Part shown: piece after piece, positions 44,954 to 54,705 of the stretch | How positions within the stretch are numbered: position 1 is the first letter of the stretch | Layout of the letters: every line of letters starts with the position of its first letter | DNA from: Incurvaria masculella | Lineage: Eukaryota > Arthropoda > Insecta > Lepidoptera > Incurvariidae | DNA: 64,000 nucleotides | Reading direction: 5' to 3' | Assembly: GCA_946894095.1 (NCBI GenBank) | Contig: OX335650.1 | Span: 7,130,001-7,194,000, forward strand | Translations under genes and position numbers: made by a program | Notes under the pieces: model-generated | The model's database searches: none | Seen by the model: the letters and a program-made list of their open reading frames with translations, nothing else | Told to the model about the DNA's origin: nothing

Positions 44954-45072
44954 CTTCATAATGATAATTTTCGAAAAAACCGTGGACATTGACCGTCGCT
45001 GGAAATCCTGGGTTCCGAACATTTTGCGCTTCTACTTGAGACAATATTTACATAGATTTTGTAATCCATAAT

Positions 45073-45328
45073 TCCATACTAATGTTATAAATGCGTAAAT
45101 AACTCAGTATATCTGTTAAGTTTTCAAGCCTAAACCGCTGAACCAATTCGTTCAATTTCGGTATAGAGATAGTCCGGGCCTTGGGAAAGGACGTAGGCTA
45201 CCAGAATTAAATTCAAAGGTGGTGAAAAAGGGGATAAAAGTTTGCCACATCTAACATAAAATGTCAGGTTCGACCCGAGATCAGTCCGTAACGACGTCGA
45301 CCCGAGCGGAGCCGGGTATCTTGGCTAG
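45073..45328 (+). mobile_element. Helitron-like non-autonomous element, 256 bp
   Basis: It starts TCCATACTAATGTTATAAAT and includes agcctaaaccgctgaaccaa and ggtatagagatagtccggg. It ends CTAG followed by T (45325-45329). Seven bases before CTAG lies a hairpin, ACCCG-agcggagc-CGGGT (45300-45317). A 5' TC, a 3' CTRR end and a hairpin just upstream of it match the Helitron pattern, and this element type is very common in Lepidoptera. An alternative is a LINE-derived tail; no coding sequence is present to settle it. Confidence 0.55.
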
Positions 45329-45940
45329 TAGTATGTATATGTCTATACGCGTGTATGGAGCTATAGATAGAAGTCGAGCATCATCGGCGAGTCATTGTGT
45401 TGCGCGGGTGAGGTCTGGCGTTGGCGTAACGGGTGATGTAAACTGCACGTGGTCGGCGGCGCCGCGGCACGAGACGATTTAATTACGCTGCCGACGATGC
45501 TATAATGGAGCTAGCTAGTCGTATAGCAGCGTATACGTAGCGCAGTATGGCTCGCTGACTCGCTCGTTGCTAGCTGGCGGGAGTCTGTCACGCACCGCAC
45601 ATCGCTTTATTAGAGGCACGCTCTCCCGTCGAGTTGTATTCTTTGCTCTCTTTTATAGTTTCGCCTGGTTAGGAGTAAAGCCCGGGACACCGCACCTCAG
45701 ATCCTGGATTTAAATTAGGGGGGGGGGGGCAGTTTTGCATTGCCGTTTCGACCATTGGGGGGGGGGGGCATGAACCCTTTAGTGGGACACTGTAGCTAAA
45801 CCACTTTGAACACCTCAAAGAGACACTAGATAAGTGCTGCGTGTGAAAGGGATGCCTGGATGTTTCGCTGCACCGCCTCAACGCAGGTGTGTTAGAAACG
45901 AGGAGCCTGAATCGTTCCCTGCGCATTTTGTCAATAAGTA
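45329..45940. other. Mixed sequence with two 12-G runs
   Basis: G runs at 45718-45729 and 45757-45768 bracket a short SB-SINE piece on the minus strand (cattgccgtttcgaccat). 45400-45600 is moderately GC-rich. No gene recognised. Confidence 0.45.
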
Positions 45941-46171
45941 CAGTTAGCAAAGAGTTAAGGATACACATCCGGTTGAAGAAAAAGATGAACAGTGGAAACA
46001 CTTTGACTTTGGGACACAATATAGTGCTGACTATACATTCAAGCATAGTTGAGAATGTGCACTAGTTACTGTGTAAACGAAACCCTAGCAAAATTAAATC
46101 TGAAGTTGTATTTACCCAACATTTATTTTTACGTTCAACCGGAAGTGTATCCTTTAATCTTTGGTTGACTT
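45941..46171. mobile_element. TM232 MITE, Tc1/mariner type, copy 1
   Basis: 231 bp, starting CAGTTAGCAAAGAGTTAAGG and ending ctttggttgactt, with TA on both sides (45939-45940, 46172-46173). The arms (ggatacacatccggttgaa and aaccggaagtgtatcc) are inverted relative to each other. A second copy lies at 62640-62872. No coding capacity. Confidence 0.8.
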
Positions 46172-46173
46172 TA

Positions 46174-47060
46174 CAATATGGTGTGCCCCTGAGCTGTCCG
46201 TCCTTACACTTTCAGCTCGGCGCGTTTGCCTGAATGATTCAGCGAGACGCCAGCGGTAATCCCGGAGATCTGAGAGCATTACCGAGTACGCCGGAGCGTT
46301 GAGCCCGTTCAGCCGAATTCGCCCTCTTAAATATGCAACGCGCAGTACGGAGGCAGACGTCGGCGTAATCCCCTAACGCCCTCCGCCGCTGCAGCGGGAC
46401 GGTATTGTAATCGCGGCGCCCGTAAATATTTGATCGCCGACGCCGACGAAAATATTTACGAGAATCACTCCGCCGTATTTGGGTCAAGCCTGGGCGCGCG
46501 TGTCGTGACGCTCCGGCGTAGGTCCGCCGCCGTGGGAGACGGCGTAGGCCCGCCCGCCGCCTCGCGTGCGCGCGGGCGGGGCCTGCGGTGCGGGGAGGTG
46601 GAGGGGGGGGGGGGGGGCGTGCTCGCTGGCGCTTCGTGCCGAGTGCCCTCGAGTCGGCCGAGAGACTAAAGATGGACTCCAGCCGGCGACTTACGTATCT
46701 GTTTAGGTACCGTCAGCACGGCCGTCAGCTTCGGTATAGTGGCGCCTTTATTAGAGGCGAAGCGACCCTCTGCTCGGTCGGGTTTTGGATGGGTGAAAAA
46801 CTACTCGCTACTCGTTTCCACTCAAATTCCATCTTGACGAAACATAAAATATGTCCCCCGCGTGAACCTAATTGTAGAAAGAGTGAGTAGCGAGCGGCCG
46901 CCTCCTCCGAGATAATCCTCCGTGATAAATGATAGCTTTCCCGCATCGTCGTCTCAACCCCCCCCCCCCCCTCCTCCCCCGCCGCGCCTCGCCCCGCGCG
47001 CCTCGCCCCCGCCGCCGTCGACGCGGGAGAATATTCTCACATAGTTTTCACGATTCAATC
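46174..47060. other. Largest GC-rich CpG island, 15-G and 14-C runs
   Basis: From 46240 to about 47035 the sequence is CpG-dense. G at 46603-46617 and C at 46958-46971. A 5S-like segment (ctcggtcgggttttggatgggtga) sits at 46774-46797 and may be a SINE-head remnant. It could act as a promoter of an unseen gene, but I see no exon, initiator or coding frame to support that. Confidence 0.5.
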
Positions 47061-47362
47061 TTCGCCGTTGGCAGCGATTCTTTTCCGTGATCCGCTGCCC
47101 TATTTTTGAAACGATCGCTAACAAATTGCTTCAGCAATTTGTGATTCTGATCGCTAAAAACGCAGTTTCGTATTTTTGAATGACTTTTGGATAGCAGCGC
47201 CCGGCGGCCATTGGCTGTTGTCGAGCGTTTAAGATTGCATTGCTAATCGCTGGCTGCAAGCGATTGCAAATAATTAAAAAAATAGCACGGCCGATGTCGA
47301 GTGACTGCTATGATTGAGATATCAAAATCATGGATACCAAAAGGTGCCGGCAATAGGTAAAT
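47061..47362. other. Unique sequence with a short hairpin
   Basis: ACAAATTGCT-tc-AGCAATTTGT (near 47131) is a perfect 10-bp hairpin. Nothing else recognised. Confidence 0.45.
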
Positions 47363-47446
47363 AAACATACTTCGTTATGTCACCACGGATTTATGGAATG
47401 ACTACATAAAAATACTTCGTTATGTCACTACAGATTTATGAAAGAA
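47363..47446 (+). repeat. Two-copy direct repeat, ~45-bp period
   Basis: atacttcgttatgtcaccac and atacttcgttatgtcactac, each followed by gatttatg, occur in tandem. Confidence 0.8.
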
Positions 47447-47514
47447 ATTGGAGATATCGCAAGAACTCCATTCAAAGTGCAGTGTCAAGTTCACAATTAT
47501 TGCTGAACACTTAC

Positions 47515-47847
47515 ACAATCTAGAAAATAATACCAAATGAGTCTAGATAAGATTAACACAATCTAGAAAGTGATGCGAAATTGTTCTAAATAAGATGAAC
47601 ACAATCAAGAAAATGATGCCAAATGGTTCTAGATAAGATTGACACAATCGAGAAAATTATGCCAAATGGTTCTAGATAAGATTAACACAATCTAGAAAAT
47701 GATTCCAAATGGTTCTAGATAAGATTAACACAATCTAGAAAATGATGCCAAATGGTTCTAGATAAGATTAACACAATCTAGAAAATGATGCCAAATGGTT
47801 CTAGATAAGATTAACACAATCTGCCAAATGGTTCTAAGTAAGATTAT
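47515..47847 (+). repeat. 43-bp minisatellite, 7.7 units
   Basis: Seven full units and one internally shortened unit begin acaatctagaaaatgatgcc and end agataagattaac. The period is exactly 43 bp for the seven full units. Each unit contains the inverted pair ATCTAGAA/TTCTAGAT 15 bases apart. The last three full units are nearly identical while the first three vary, so recent expansion seems to have been at the right end. Not coding. Confidence 0.95.
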
Positions 47848-48684
47848 TTTTACATGCGCTCCGAGGCACTGCGCGTGTTCGGAATGCGCCAATCTCGCCC
47901 CCATGTGTCGGCTCTATTGACGTTCAACCCCCGACCAACTTCTGTACCGCGACCCCGCTTCTTTCGTTGCTATGGCAGTAATAAGGTTGTCCATTCTATT
48001 CATTTTGATGCATTATGCCGGGGGTACGTCGGGTGAGCGTAATTGTTTATTCGGCCGCGAAATATACTGACGTCTCGTCAGCCGCGTTTACGCAAACATG
48101 GTTGGGATTATTTGATGACGAATAACTAGCAGTTGCGTGTGTAAATCTGTTTTTTTGTTATCATAACACGTGCTTATCCGCATCGTCGTAGACTGTCGTC
48201 GACCCATGCGAAGATGAGTGGGGGTCAGGCGATGCATTTTGCTCCGCGGCGCCCCAGTGTGTGACGGCCGAGTGCGGTGAATACGCAAACAGGTGCGGAG
48301 GCCGCTATTATTTGCATATAAATAATGCTTACATGTATCTACTCACATACTCGTGTAGATACACATAAATCTTAACTGTATCGCCGGTGTAACAGGCAGG
48401 AATGAATCCCCGGTAATTTTGAATCCCTTACAATGGTCGCCATTGATCCCCGGTATTGTTTAATAAACACTGCCATAAAAGTAATGACCCTAACGACTAT
48501 AAACAAACCACGCTCGCGCCAAACGCTCTCAAGTGGCTAGGAGGATGACGTATTCAGCGGACGTAGGTAAATAGTGAATGAAGTGATACTGTTAAATACT
48601 TTTATAGTTCCGTTCCCCAAGATAATAGACTAGGAGGTGGCGATTTGATATTTGAATCATCTTGAGTCCTATAAATAAAAGCTA
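47848..48684. other. Unique sequence, nothing recognised
   Basis: No gene or repeat seen. Confidence 0.4.
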
Positions 48685-48797
48685 ATCGCTGACAACCATT
48701 TTTACTGGTCGATAGAATCCGCGGATCTATCAGTGTTTGGCGTAACTTAGTGTAGTTCAATTACCAAAAAAGTTTAAATAAATGAAATAAAAAAAAA
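48685..48797 (+). repeat. LINE 3' UTR fragment with A tail
   Basis: The sequence ttttactggtcgatagaatc, cgcggatctatc, gtaacttagtgtagttcaat and taaataaatgaaat plus an A run matches, on the opposite strand, 52098-52232. It is the terminal piece of a 5'-truncated LINE. Confidence 0.65.
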
Positions 48798-48933
48798 AAG
48801 TTTACTAATGAAGCTTAATTTCTGGCAGGTTTTATGACCAAAGTGGGAAAGTAGGAAAAAAATTGAAGTAAGTATACCATTACCTTAGATTAAGTATGTA
48901 CATTAGTAAAGCATAAATGAAGTATCTAACAAG

Positions 48934-49858
48934 ATGTTGCTCTTTGCGGACGATTGCAAGTTTTATAAAATTATTAAAAATAGTCACGACTCAATTCTTT
49001 TACAAAACGATATTAATCGTGTCTCTTTGCGGTGCTTTAAAAACAAAATGTCCCTAAATTTTCTAAAGTGTGTTCAAATTACATTTACGCGTAAACGAAA
49101 ACCAGTTTTAACCAAATATTATTTTAACGGCAATACGCTTAAGCAAGTAGATATTATTCGTGACCTAGGTTTGGTATTAGATAAAAAACTTTCATTTATG
49201 TTTGAAAAGCCGTAACATTTTTCAAACATGTCTAGCGACCGCGGTAATCTCAAAAGTATCAACTTTCATTTAATGCTCATATAGACAACATAATTTCTCG
49301 TTCTTTTAAAATGCTAGGTTTCAAACGTAATAGTAAAGTTTTTAAAAATCCTGCGGCAAAAGTTGCATTATTTAACAGTCTTGTACGAAGCATACTAGAA
49401 TATGCTAGTCAAGTGTGGAATCCCAGCTACAAATTACATATACTCGTACAACGCATCGAGCGTAGTCAAAAGATGTTTTTCAACTTTTTATCTTTTTTTG
49501 ACAATAAAGCGAAGTTTCTTCCTAACTACACTGACAGACTGATTTTTTATGGAGTCAATTCTCTTGAATAGAGAAGATTGCATTCGGATATTATTATTAT
49601 TTTTAAAATTATTAATAATCAAGTATTAAGACCTTTCCTTTTCAGCCAGATAAATTTTAACGTACCGAGACCAAATTCACGTCCTAAATCCCTCTAAAAC
49701 TAACAAATAAACTAAAAAAACATAAGACTAATTTAGGTAAATATTCACCACTTTCGAGAATATCTTCAAATTATAATGCATTCGTTCATCATCATGATAT
49801 TGATATATGGGCCCCATCACTAGAATCATTTAAAAATAAATTCAAAACCTGTATGTAA
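48934..49858 (+). pseudogene. Jockey-type LINE reverse transcriptase, broken
   Basis: It opens with LLFADDCKFYKIIKN, which contains the RT catalytic F-A-D-D motif. LNFLKCVQITFTRKRKPVL (palm/thumb region) and IIRDLGLVLDKKLSF follow. After a 74-bp interruption it resumes as NAHIDNIISRSFKMLGFKRN, then SLVRSILEYASQVWNPSY and RIERSQKMFFNFL. It ends with NFNVPRPNSRPKSL and APSLESFKNKFKTCM followed by a stop at 49856-49858. All are standard blocks of Jockey-clade ORF2. The N-terminal endonuclease and the first RT motifs are missing (5' truncation). Stops at 49571 and about 49697 and the internal insertion make it non-functional. Confidence 0.85.
49199..49260. mobile_element. 62-bp insertion with 12-bp direct repeats in LINE RT
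   Basis: AACTTTCATTTA occurs at 49187-49198 and again at 49261-49272. Removing 74 bp (one repeat plus the insert) restores the LINE reading frame across the junction. The insert contains the inverted pair TGTTTGAAAA/TTTTCAAACA at its left end. This is a small target-site-duplicating insertion of unknown origin. Confidence 0.7.
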
Positions 49859-50282
49859 TTATTTCCCCTCCGTTGTTCTTTGTAATAATGTTCACTCACT
49901 TTTAAACACGTGTTATTTTAGTTGATATATTTTGTTTTGTAGCGTGTTTATATTCCATGATTTATTTATTTTTATTCTTGTTATTAGAATTAAGTTAATG
50001 CCTTACCGTTAGACTTAAGGAAATGTTAATAACCATGTTGTGTTTGTCCATTATTGGTGATAGTTTCACTTTTTTTATATCTAAGTTTTGTTATTACCAT
50101 GTAAGAAATGAGTCACTTTTGACAAACCTAATAAAAAAAAACAACTCAATCGTCTCGAATATTTTACAGGTTTTTGTAGTTAAATACATAAATCACATTT
50201 CGAAATGGCTAATTTTATGTTTATGTAAGTTCTAAGTAGAGTAGTCCTAAGCAAGTGTTAACGTTGCGTTCCGAAATTACAG
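49859..50282. other. AT-rich sequence, possibly LINE 3' UTR
   Basis: Follows the LINE stop codon and is AT-rich throughout, with no separate feature recognised. Confidence 0.4.
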
Positions 50283-50639
50283 AGTGGTCTAGTGACTAGA
50301 GGACTTGCCTTTCATGCGAGAGGTCTGGGTTCAAATCCTCGCCCCGGCCATGTACCACTTTCTTTCTCTTTCTGTTTTGGATAAGTTAGTTACGAATGCG
50401 AGCTGTTCCATGGCTCGGAACTCATGTAAAACTTTAGGTCCCCTACCCCTACTTATTGGTCGGGTCAAGCCCGCCTGCGTTGGTGCCACCGAATTGGATA
50501 AAACGATGGTTAATCCAGATAAATGTAGTCGTGTTCACAAAGGGAAGGTCCTGGCATGGTACTTTATTCCTTTGGAAAAGTGATGTATTAGGCTAATATC
50601 ATAACGGTAGTTGTGTGGTATCAGCCATCCATGTCAGGG
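50283..50639 (+). mobile_element. SB-SINE, tRNA-type head, tail type 1
   Basis: A-box TGGTCTAGTGAC (from 50285) and B-box GGTTCAAATCC (50328-50338). The sequence between them (cttgcctttcatgcgagagg) differs from the 32208 head. Linker, body (a deletion removes gcggcaatg..ccgtgtttt) and tail follow, ending ggtatcagccatccatgtc. It runs directly into an FL3 LINE end. Confidence 0.85.
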
Positions 50640-50640
50640 T

Positions 50641-50945
50641 CGGTCCCCTCCGTCTTCTTTCTACCATCGCACAAAGCGGAACAGGCAGAAAATGCACCTG
50701 TTCACTGGCGACATTCCAAAAATCAAAACCAACCGATCCTATAGGTCATTTATCTATGGGGTCGGTAAACTATAGAATGTAGTAATACTCCCTGCCGAGG
50801 TATTTCTCCCAAAGTAAAACCTGGGGTCCTTCAAACATGAAAGCACCTCGTCCGCCGGCATGGTTTTCGCAGCCCCCTTTAAAGTTCGAAAGCGCAAGGG
50901 CGTCGTCGGGCACCGGCGTACGCCATATGCCGAGCTTAAATTAAA
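50641..50945 (+). pseudogene. FL3 LINE ORF2 C-terminal end
   Basis: The + strand carries VFFLPSHKAEQAENAPVHWR and HSKNQNQPIL, then after decay LPAEVFLPK and LGSFKHES, then the shared block around gttttcgcagccccctttaa. A parallel copy is on the minus strand at 53830-55150. Stop codons interrupt it. Together with the SINE at 50283 it forms a SINE-LINE junction like that at 8300-8990. Confidence 0.65.
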
Positions 50946-51286
50946 GAATGGTTCCATAAAAAAACATCTGTTTGTAGCCTGGGTTTAAAGGTGACCCCAG
51001 GACGTATGTATAACTTCAAGTTCATGCACACCGCATAAAAAGCGAAATTTTCGGACTATTCTCGGGTGAAATCTCTTAACATTTATATCTGACATATTAT
51101 TTTTGCCCTCAAATAATTTCTTGAATAGCACATATTTGTCAGAAATGTGTCTAAATATCAATAAAAATATTTTCTTATAACATTTTGACATGCCGTGTCG
51201 GTTCCGGAACCTAAAAGTGATGCAATCGGCCGGCTGCATTTATTTCCATGCATGTCGTAATAGCGGACAAAGTGATTCGTCCCCTT
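50946..51286. other. Unique sequence, part of an old repeat
   Basis: 51232-51265 (ctgcatttatttccatgcat, gtcgtaatagcgg) resembles 35679-35715. No gene. Confidence 0.4.
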
Positions 51287-51345
51287 CCTTCTTTCCTAGG
51301 CGGTAGGGTTATTCCCACACAGGCTGCTACCATCGCATTGAATGA
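51287..51345 (+). repeat. SB-SINE body fragment
   Basis: Contains cctaggcggtagggttattc and taccatcgcattgaatgaa only. Confidence 0.5.
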
Positions 51346-51445
51346 ACCCATACGAGGGAATGCCGCTGGCATTAAGTTGTACCTTTTGCCCGAATGTATA
51401 GTGCAATGAACATATATAAATAAATAAATACATTGGCAATTGTAG

Positions 51446-51858
51446 AGCTCGTGGTCTAGGGGTTAGAGGACTTGGCTTTCATGCGAGAGGTCAGGGTTCA
51501 AAACCTCGCCCGGACATGCACCACTCTCTTTCTCTTTCTAAGTTGAATAAGTGCATTTAGTTACGAATGTGAGCTGTTCCATGGTTCGAAACCCATGTAA
51601 AATTGTAGGTCCCCTTCCCCTACTAGGTGGTAGGGTTAAGTCCGCCCGGGCTGGGCTAAGTACCACCGCATTGGATGAAACTATGGTTAATGCGGCAATT
51701 AAAAGATGTCCGTGTTTTCCAACCAGTTCAATGTAGCTGTGCTCATAAAGGGAAGGTCCTGGCATGGCACCTAATTCGTTCGGGGATGTGGCGTATTGGG
51801 CTAATATCATAACGGTAGTTGTGTGGTATTAGCCATCCATGTCAGGTTGCATAAAAAA
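51446..51858 (+). mobile_element. SB-SINE, full-length, tRNA-type head, tail type 1
   Basis: A-box TGGTCTAGGGG, B-box GGTTCAAAACC (51495-51505), linker ctctctttctctttct, complete body (ctactaggtggtagggttaa, atggttaatgcggcaatt, cgtgttttccaaccagttc), tail type 1 and terminal ggttgcat plus a 9-A run. About 413 bp, one of the two most complete copies. Confidence 0.9.
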
Positions 51859-52097
51859 AAAGTGGAAGTTCTCTTGTTCGTACTTTAACAGCAAACAATT
51901 CTGTTCTATATCCCTTCATTGTAAATTGGTCGATCATATGATAATATATGATGTTGTCTAATTTATATTTCTTTGGAATGTATGTCTTCAAGTGGACCGT
52001 TAGTTCAAGTGGTTTAACATTGGGCGCGCGGTTGGGATCTAGAAGGGTGACGGTTGATGATGGATGCTCGCTAAGAACGTATTTTTCGAAATTCCTT
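51859..52097. other. Unique sequence, nothing recognised
   Basis: No gene or repeat seen. Confidence 0.4.
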
Positions 52098-52232
52098 TGT
52101 TTCATTTCATTTCATTTCATTTATTTATTCAACTTCTGGTAGTCAAACTACACTAAGTCATGTCACAATTTGATTGATCCGCGGATTCGATCAACCAGTG
52201 AAGAAGAACCCGCAAAGAAACTTCACTGGTCT
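52098..52232 (-). repeat. LINE 3' UTR fragment with TGAAA repeat tail
   Basis: Reversed, it reads ccactggttgatcg-like, aatccgcggatcaatc, gacttagtgtagtttgact, then aataaataaa and (tgaaa)n. Same LINE family as 48685-48797, opposite strand. Confidence 0.65.
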
Positions 52233-52942
52233 ATAAATTGTTTTTTTTTTGTCTTTTTTTTTCGTCCACATATATAATATATCACAATTATGATTTCATA
52301 CCTAAATGCTACTGCCAAACTTACATAGGTAGAACGGTCTAAAGGAAAGAACTAAGAACTATGAGGAAACAACAACCCACAATGTGAAAAGTCTTAAATA
52401 ATAAATAAATTACTTAACTCAATGTTAAGGTAAAGGTAAGGGTAAACAAGGACGAAATACACAAGTCACAACCACCTACACACTCATATAGAAATCTTCG
52501 GAACCCATTGATATTTAAACGTGAAATTTACAGTGTGGATTCCCGTTAAGATTACAACACTTATTCGCCAAGTATTATTTATAATTAATATATTTAGGGG
52601 TAAAAGAGGCCAAAATGTACAAATCTTCTTTAGGCACCTAATTTAAAAAAACTTTTCACCTAGGAACGTAAGAGATTTAGAGTGGCTTGCTGAAAAAGGT
52701 ACTTTAGCTCTAAGGGGTCAAAGAGACTAAAATGAACGAATTTACATATAACACCTGAAATCTCTAGAACCATTGAGACTAGAAATGTTAAATTTAAATA
52801 GTGGCTTTCCGTTAAGATGAGAACACTTAATTGGCAAGGATTATTCAAAATGTAATTGTTAAGGGAGTAAAAGAGGTAAAAATTGACAAATTTTCATATT
52901 ACATTGTACTAGAAGCGTACGAATTTTAACAGTAGCTTTCTT

Positions 52943-53492
52943 TTAAGGTGGCCCATCCCGCTCATCTCCCCATACAAACGGGGAAAGAAGATCACGCCCA
53001 TATTTCTTGTTAGAGATCCAAAATTTTACTCAAAATAGCTTTTTTTGATCTAACTAGATGTCTAATGACCATTGGCATTCTAAAATTGTGTTTGATTTCT
53101 AAGTTATAAGGTCTGAAAGTTCGAATTTTTCGCGCGTTTTATACAATAACTTCGGAGGTGAATTACGCAATGATAAAGTAAGAACATCGTAAAAAGATTA
53201 GTCATCAGACATAGCTTATTTAATCAAGATTTATGATCTATTTGGTTTTTGTTAGATGTTTGACTACAGCGGTCGTGGTTTACTTTTAGCTATAGGTCGT
53301 TTTGAAATTAAAATTTTCGTAAATCTTACCAAATCATACACTATGCACATTTTCTTTTTTGTGGACATGTTGCATCTTCCTCATCACGGAGCCTGTCTTA
53401 TTCTTTGAAACAGAGAAGGTCACAGAGCGCAACAACACGGTTTTGTACCGTGCCCGGGAATGAGTTAGGCCCGCCAGGTTGGGCCACCTTAA
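52943..53492. mobile_element. PB530 MITE, piggyBac type, copy B
   Basis: TTAA at 52943-52946 and 53489-53492. Ends GGTGGCCCATCCCGCTC and, in reverse, GGTGGCCCAACCTGGCGG, a better-matched TIR than in copy A. It lies inside the degenerate tandem array, and the array unit is continuous if the element and one TTAA are removed. 550 bp, non-coding. Confidence 0.85.
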
Positions 53493-53569
53493 CATCAGAA
53501 TGCTCGCTAAGAAATATTTTTTTTTGCAATTTAGCTAACTAGTTACCTCTAACTCTTTAACCGAGCCTT

Positions 53570-53609
53570 AGTTTATTTCGGCCTCTAACTCGAGAGGCCG
53601 AAATAAACT
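53570..53609. other. Perfect 17-bp hairpin
   Basis: AGTTTATTTCGGCCTCT (53570-53586), loop aactcg, then the exact reverse complement (53593-53609). It lies inside the tandem array in a spot where the other units show no comparable hairpin. Confidence 0.9.
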
Positions 53610-53974
53610 AATTTTCAAATGACACACGAAATCTCTAGAACCATTAAACCAAGAAATGTGAACATTTCAGAGTGGCTTAGATGTATGGTAAGCATAGCGC
53701 ATATATATTTACGAAACTAAAAACGAACTTTCGAAATCCAACTATGGGTAGTAGACAAAAGCAAAATGTACAAACTCTCACATACTACTTAGTGCCTGAT
53801 TTGAACTAACTCATATTACTCCGTTACGTTAAGCGCGACATATGGCGTAAGCCAGGTCCTGGAAGAGGTGCCCGGCGACGCCCATGAGCTTTCGAACTTT
53901 CACGGGGGCTGCGAAAACCATGCCGGCCGACCAGGTGCTTCTTGTCACCATGTTTGGAGGACCCCGGGTTCTAC

Positions 53975-54218
53975 TGTAGCGACCTAGCGCCCTCTACTGA
54001 GAGCTGCTAGTTTCGCATGCCACAAATGCGACCAACAGATGCAATAGAAGCTAGTTAACATGGCGGGCGCTAGATGGCGCTACCAACCTGAAGTCTATAT
54101 CGCACTAACGAAGTTTCCCAGCGAGATAACACATATACAACATTCAAATCACGCCTAGAGGAGAGCAGCTGCGCAGCCGTGGGTCTCAAGACCTGACCCA
54201 CCTTTTCATCTCTCCACA
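53975..54218 (+). repeat. TRIM 5' LTR (244 bp)
   Basis: TG..CA boundaries. Includes atggcgggcgctagatggcg and cacgcctagaggagagcagc. Identical to the 3' LTR. Confidence 0.9.
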
Positions 54219-54219
54219 G

Positions 54220-54237
54220 TGGTGACCCCGACGTGAT
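54220..54237 (+). promoter_or_regulatory. TRIM primer-binding site
   Basis: tggtgaccccgacgtgat begins with TGG, complementary to the CCA end of a tRNA, one base after the LTR. The cognate tRNA was not determined. Confidence 0.6.
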
Positions 54238-54363
54238 CCAGCATCCCGACGTGATTCAGCAACAACAACCACGCCTCCTCTAGTCACAACAAGGTATACT
54301 TCAGCAGTCACGACAGTTGCTACCGGCCTCCCACCAGCGGGTCTCACCGGTAGTAACTCAAGC

Positions 54364-54705
54364 ATGTCGTCATCCAGCATCACTCCAACCCAGCAGAAGA
54401 AAATCAGCACCATCGTCCTAAGTAGGTGTATCGATACGCCAACTAGGACGCCGGTAACATCATCACCTCCGGCAGCCGTCACCCAGCATCACGACCGACT
54501 CACCGCGTCACACTGGGCACCTCCGGCAGCCGTCACCCAGCATCACGACCGACTCACCGCGTCGCACTGGGCACCTCCGGCGCTCCGTCATCCAGCACCA
54601 CGACCGACTTACCGCGTTACACTGGACACTGACGATCAGCACCGAAACGAGCAGCAATATCGTCTTCATGGCAACTTGCCATTCGACTGGGGGAAAGTGA
54701 TGTAG
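54364..54705 (+). CDS. TRIM internal ORF with 18-residue repeats, unknown
   Basis: A 113-codon frame starts MSSSSITPTQQKKISTIVLS and lies between the PBS and the 3' LTR; its stop codon (ATGTAG) overlaps the LTR start. The middle consists of a 54-bp repeat read in frame, giving PPAAVTQHHDRLTASHWA twice and a diverged third unit. There is no zinc knuckle, protease or RT motif. It may be a remnant of a gag-like leader, or merely an open frame produced by a 54-bp minisatellite, since any in-frame 54-bp repeat without stops stays open. Function unknown; translation unproven. Confidence 0.3.
   Translation: MSSSSITPTQQKKISTIVLSRCIDTPTRTPVTSSPPAAVTQHHDRLTASHWAPPAAVTQHHDRLTASHWAPPALRHPAPRPTYRVTLDTDDQHRNEQQYRLHGNLPFDWGKVM
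54464..54628 (+). repeat. 54-bp minisatellite, three units
   Basis: Units start cacctccggcagccgtcacc at 54464, 54518 and 54572. Units 1 and 2 differ at one position; unit 3 is diverged. Confidence 0.9.

Larger units (their letters stand above)
52491..53660 (+). repeat. Degenerate tandem array (~120-150-bp units), split by PB530
   Basis: Units begin gaaatctctagaaccatt (52756, 53620, variants at 52491 and 52650). They contain gtggctttccgttaagatga-type and ggtaaaagaggccaaaatg-type blocks. At least four diverged units are present. The fourth is interrupted at its TTAA by the PB530 element, and the unit resumes on the other side (catcagaatgctcgctaag). The element encodes nothing. Confidence 0.65.

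Noticed and set aside
47515..47847. CRISPR-like regular repeat array
   Set aside because: Units are contiguous 43-bp tandem repeats without unique spacers, and the context is eukaryotic.
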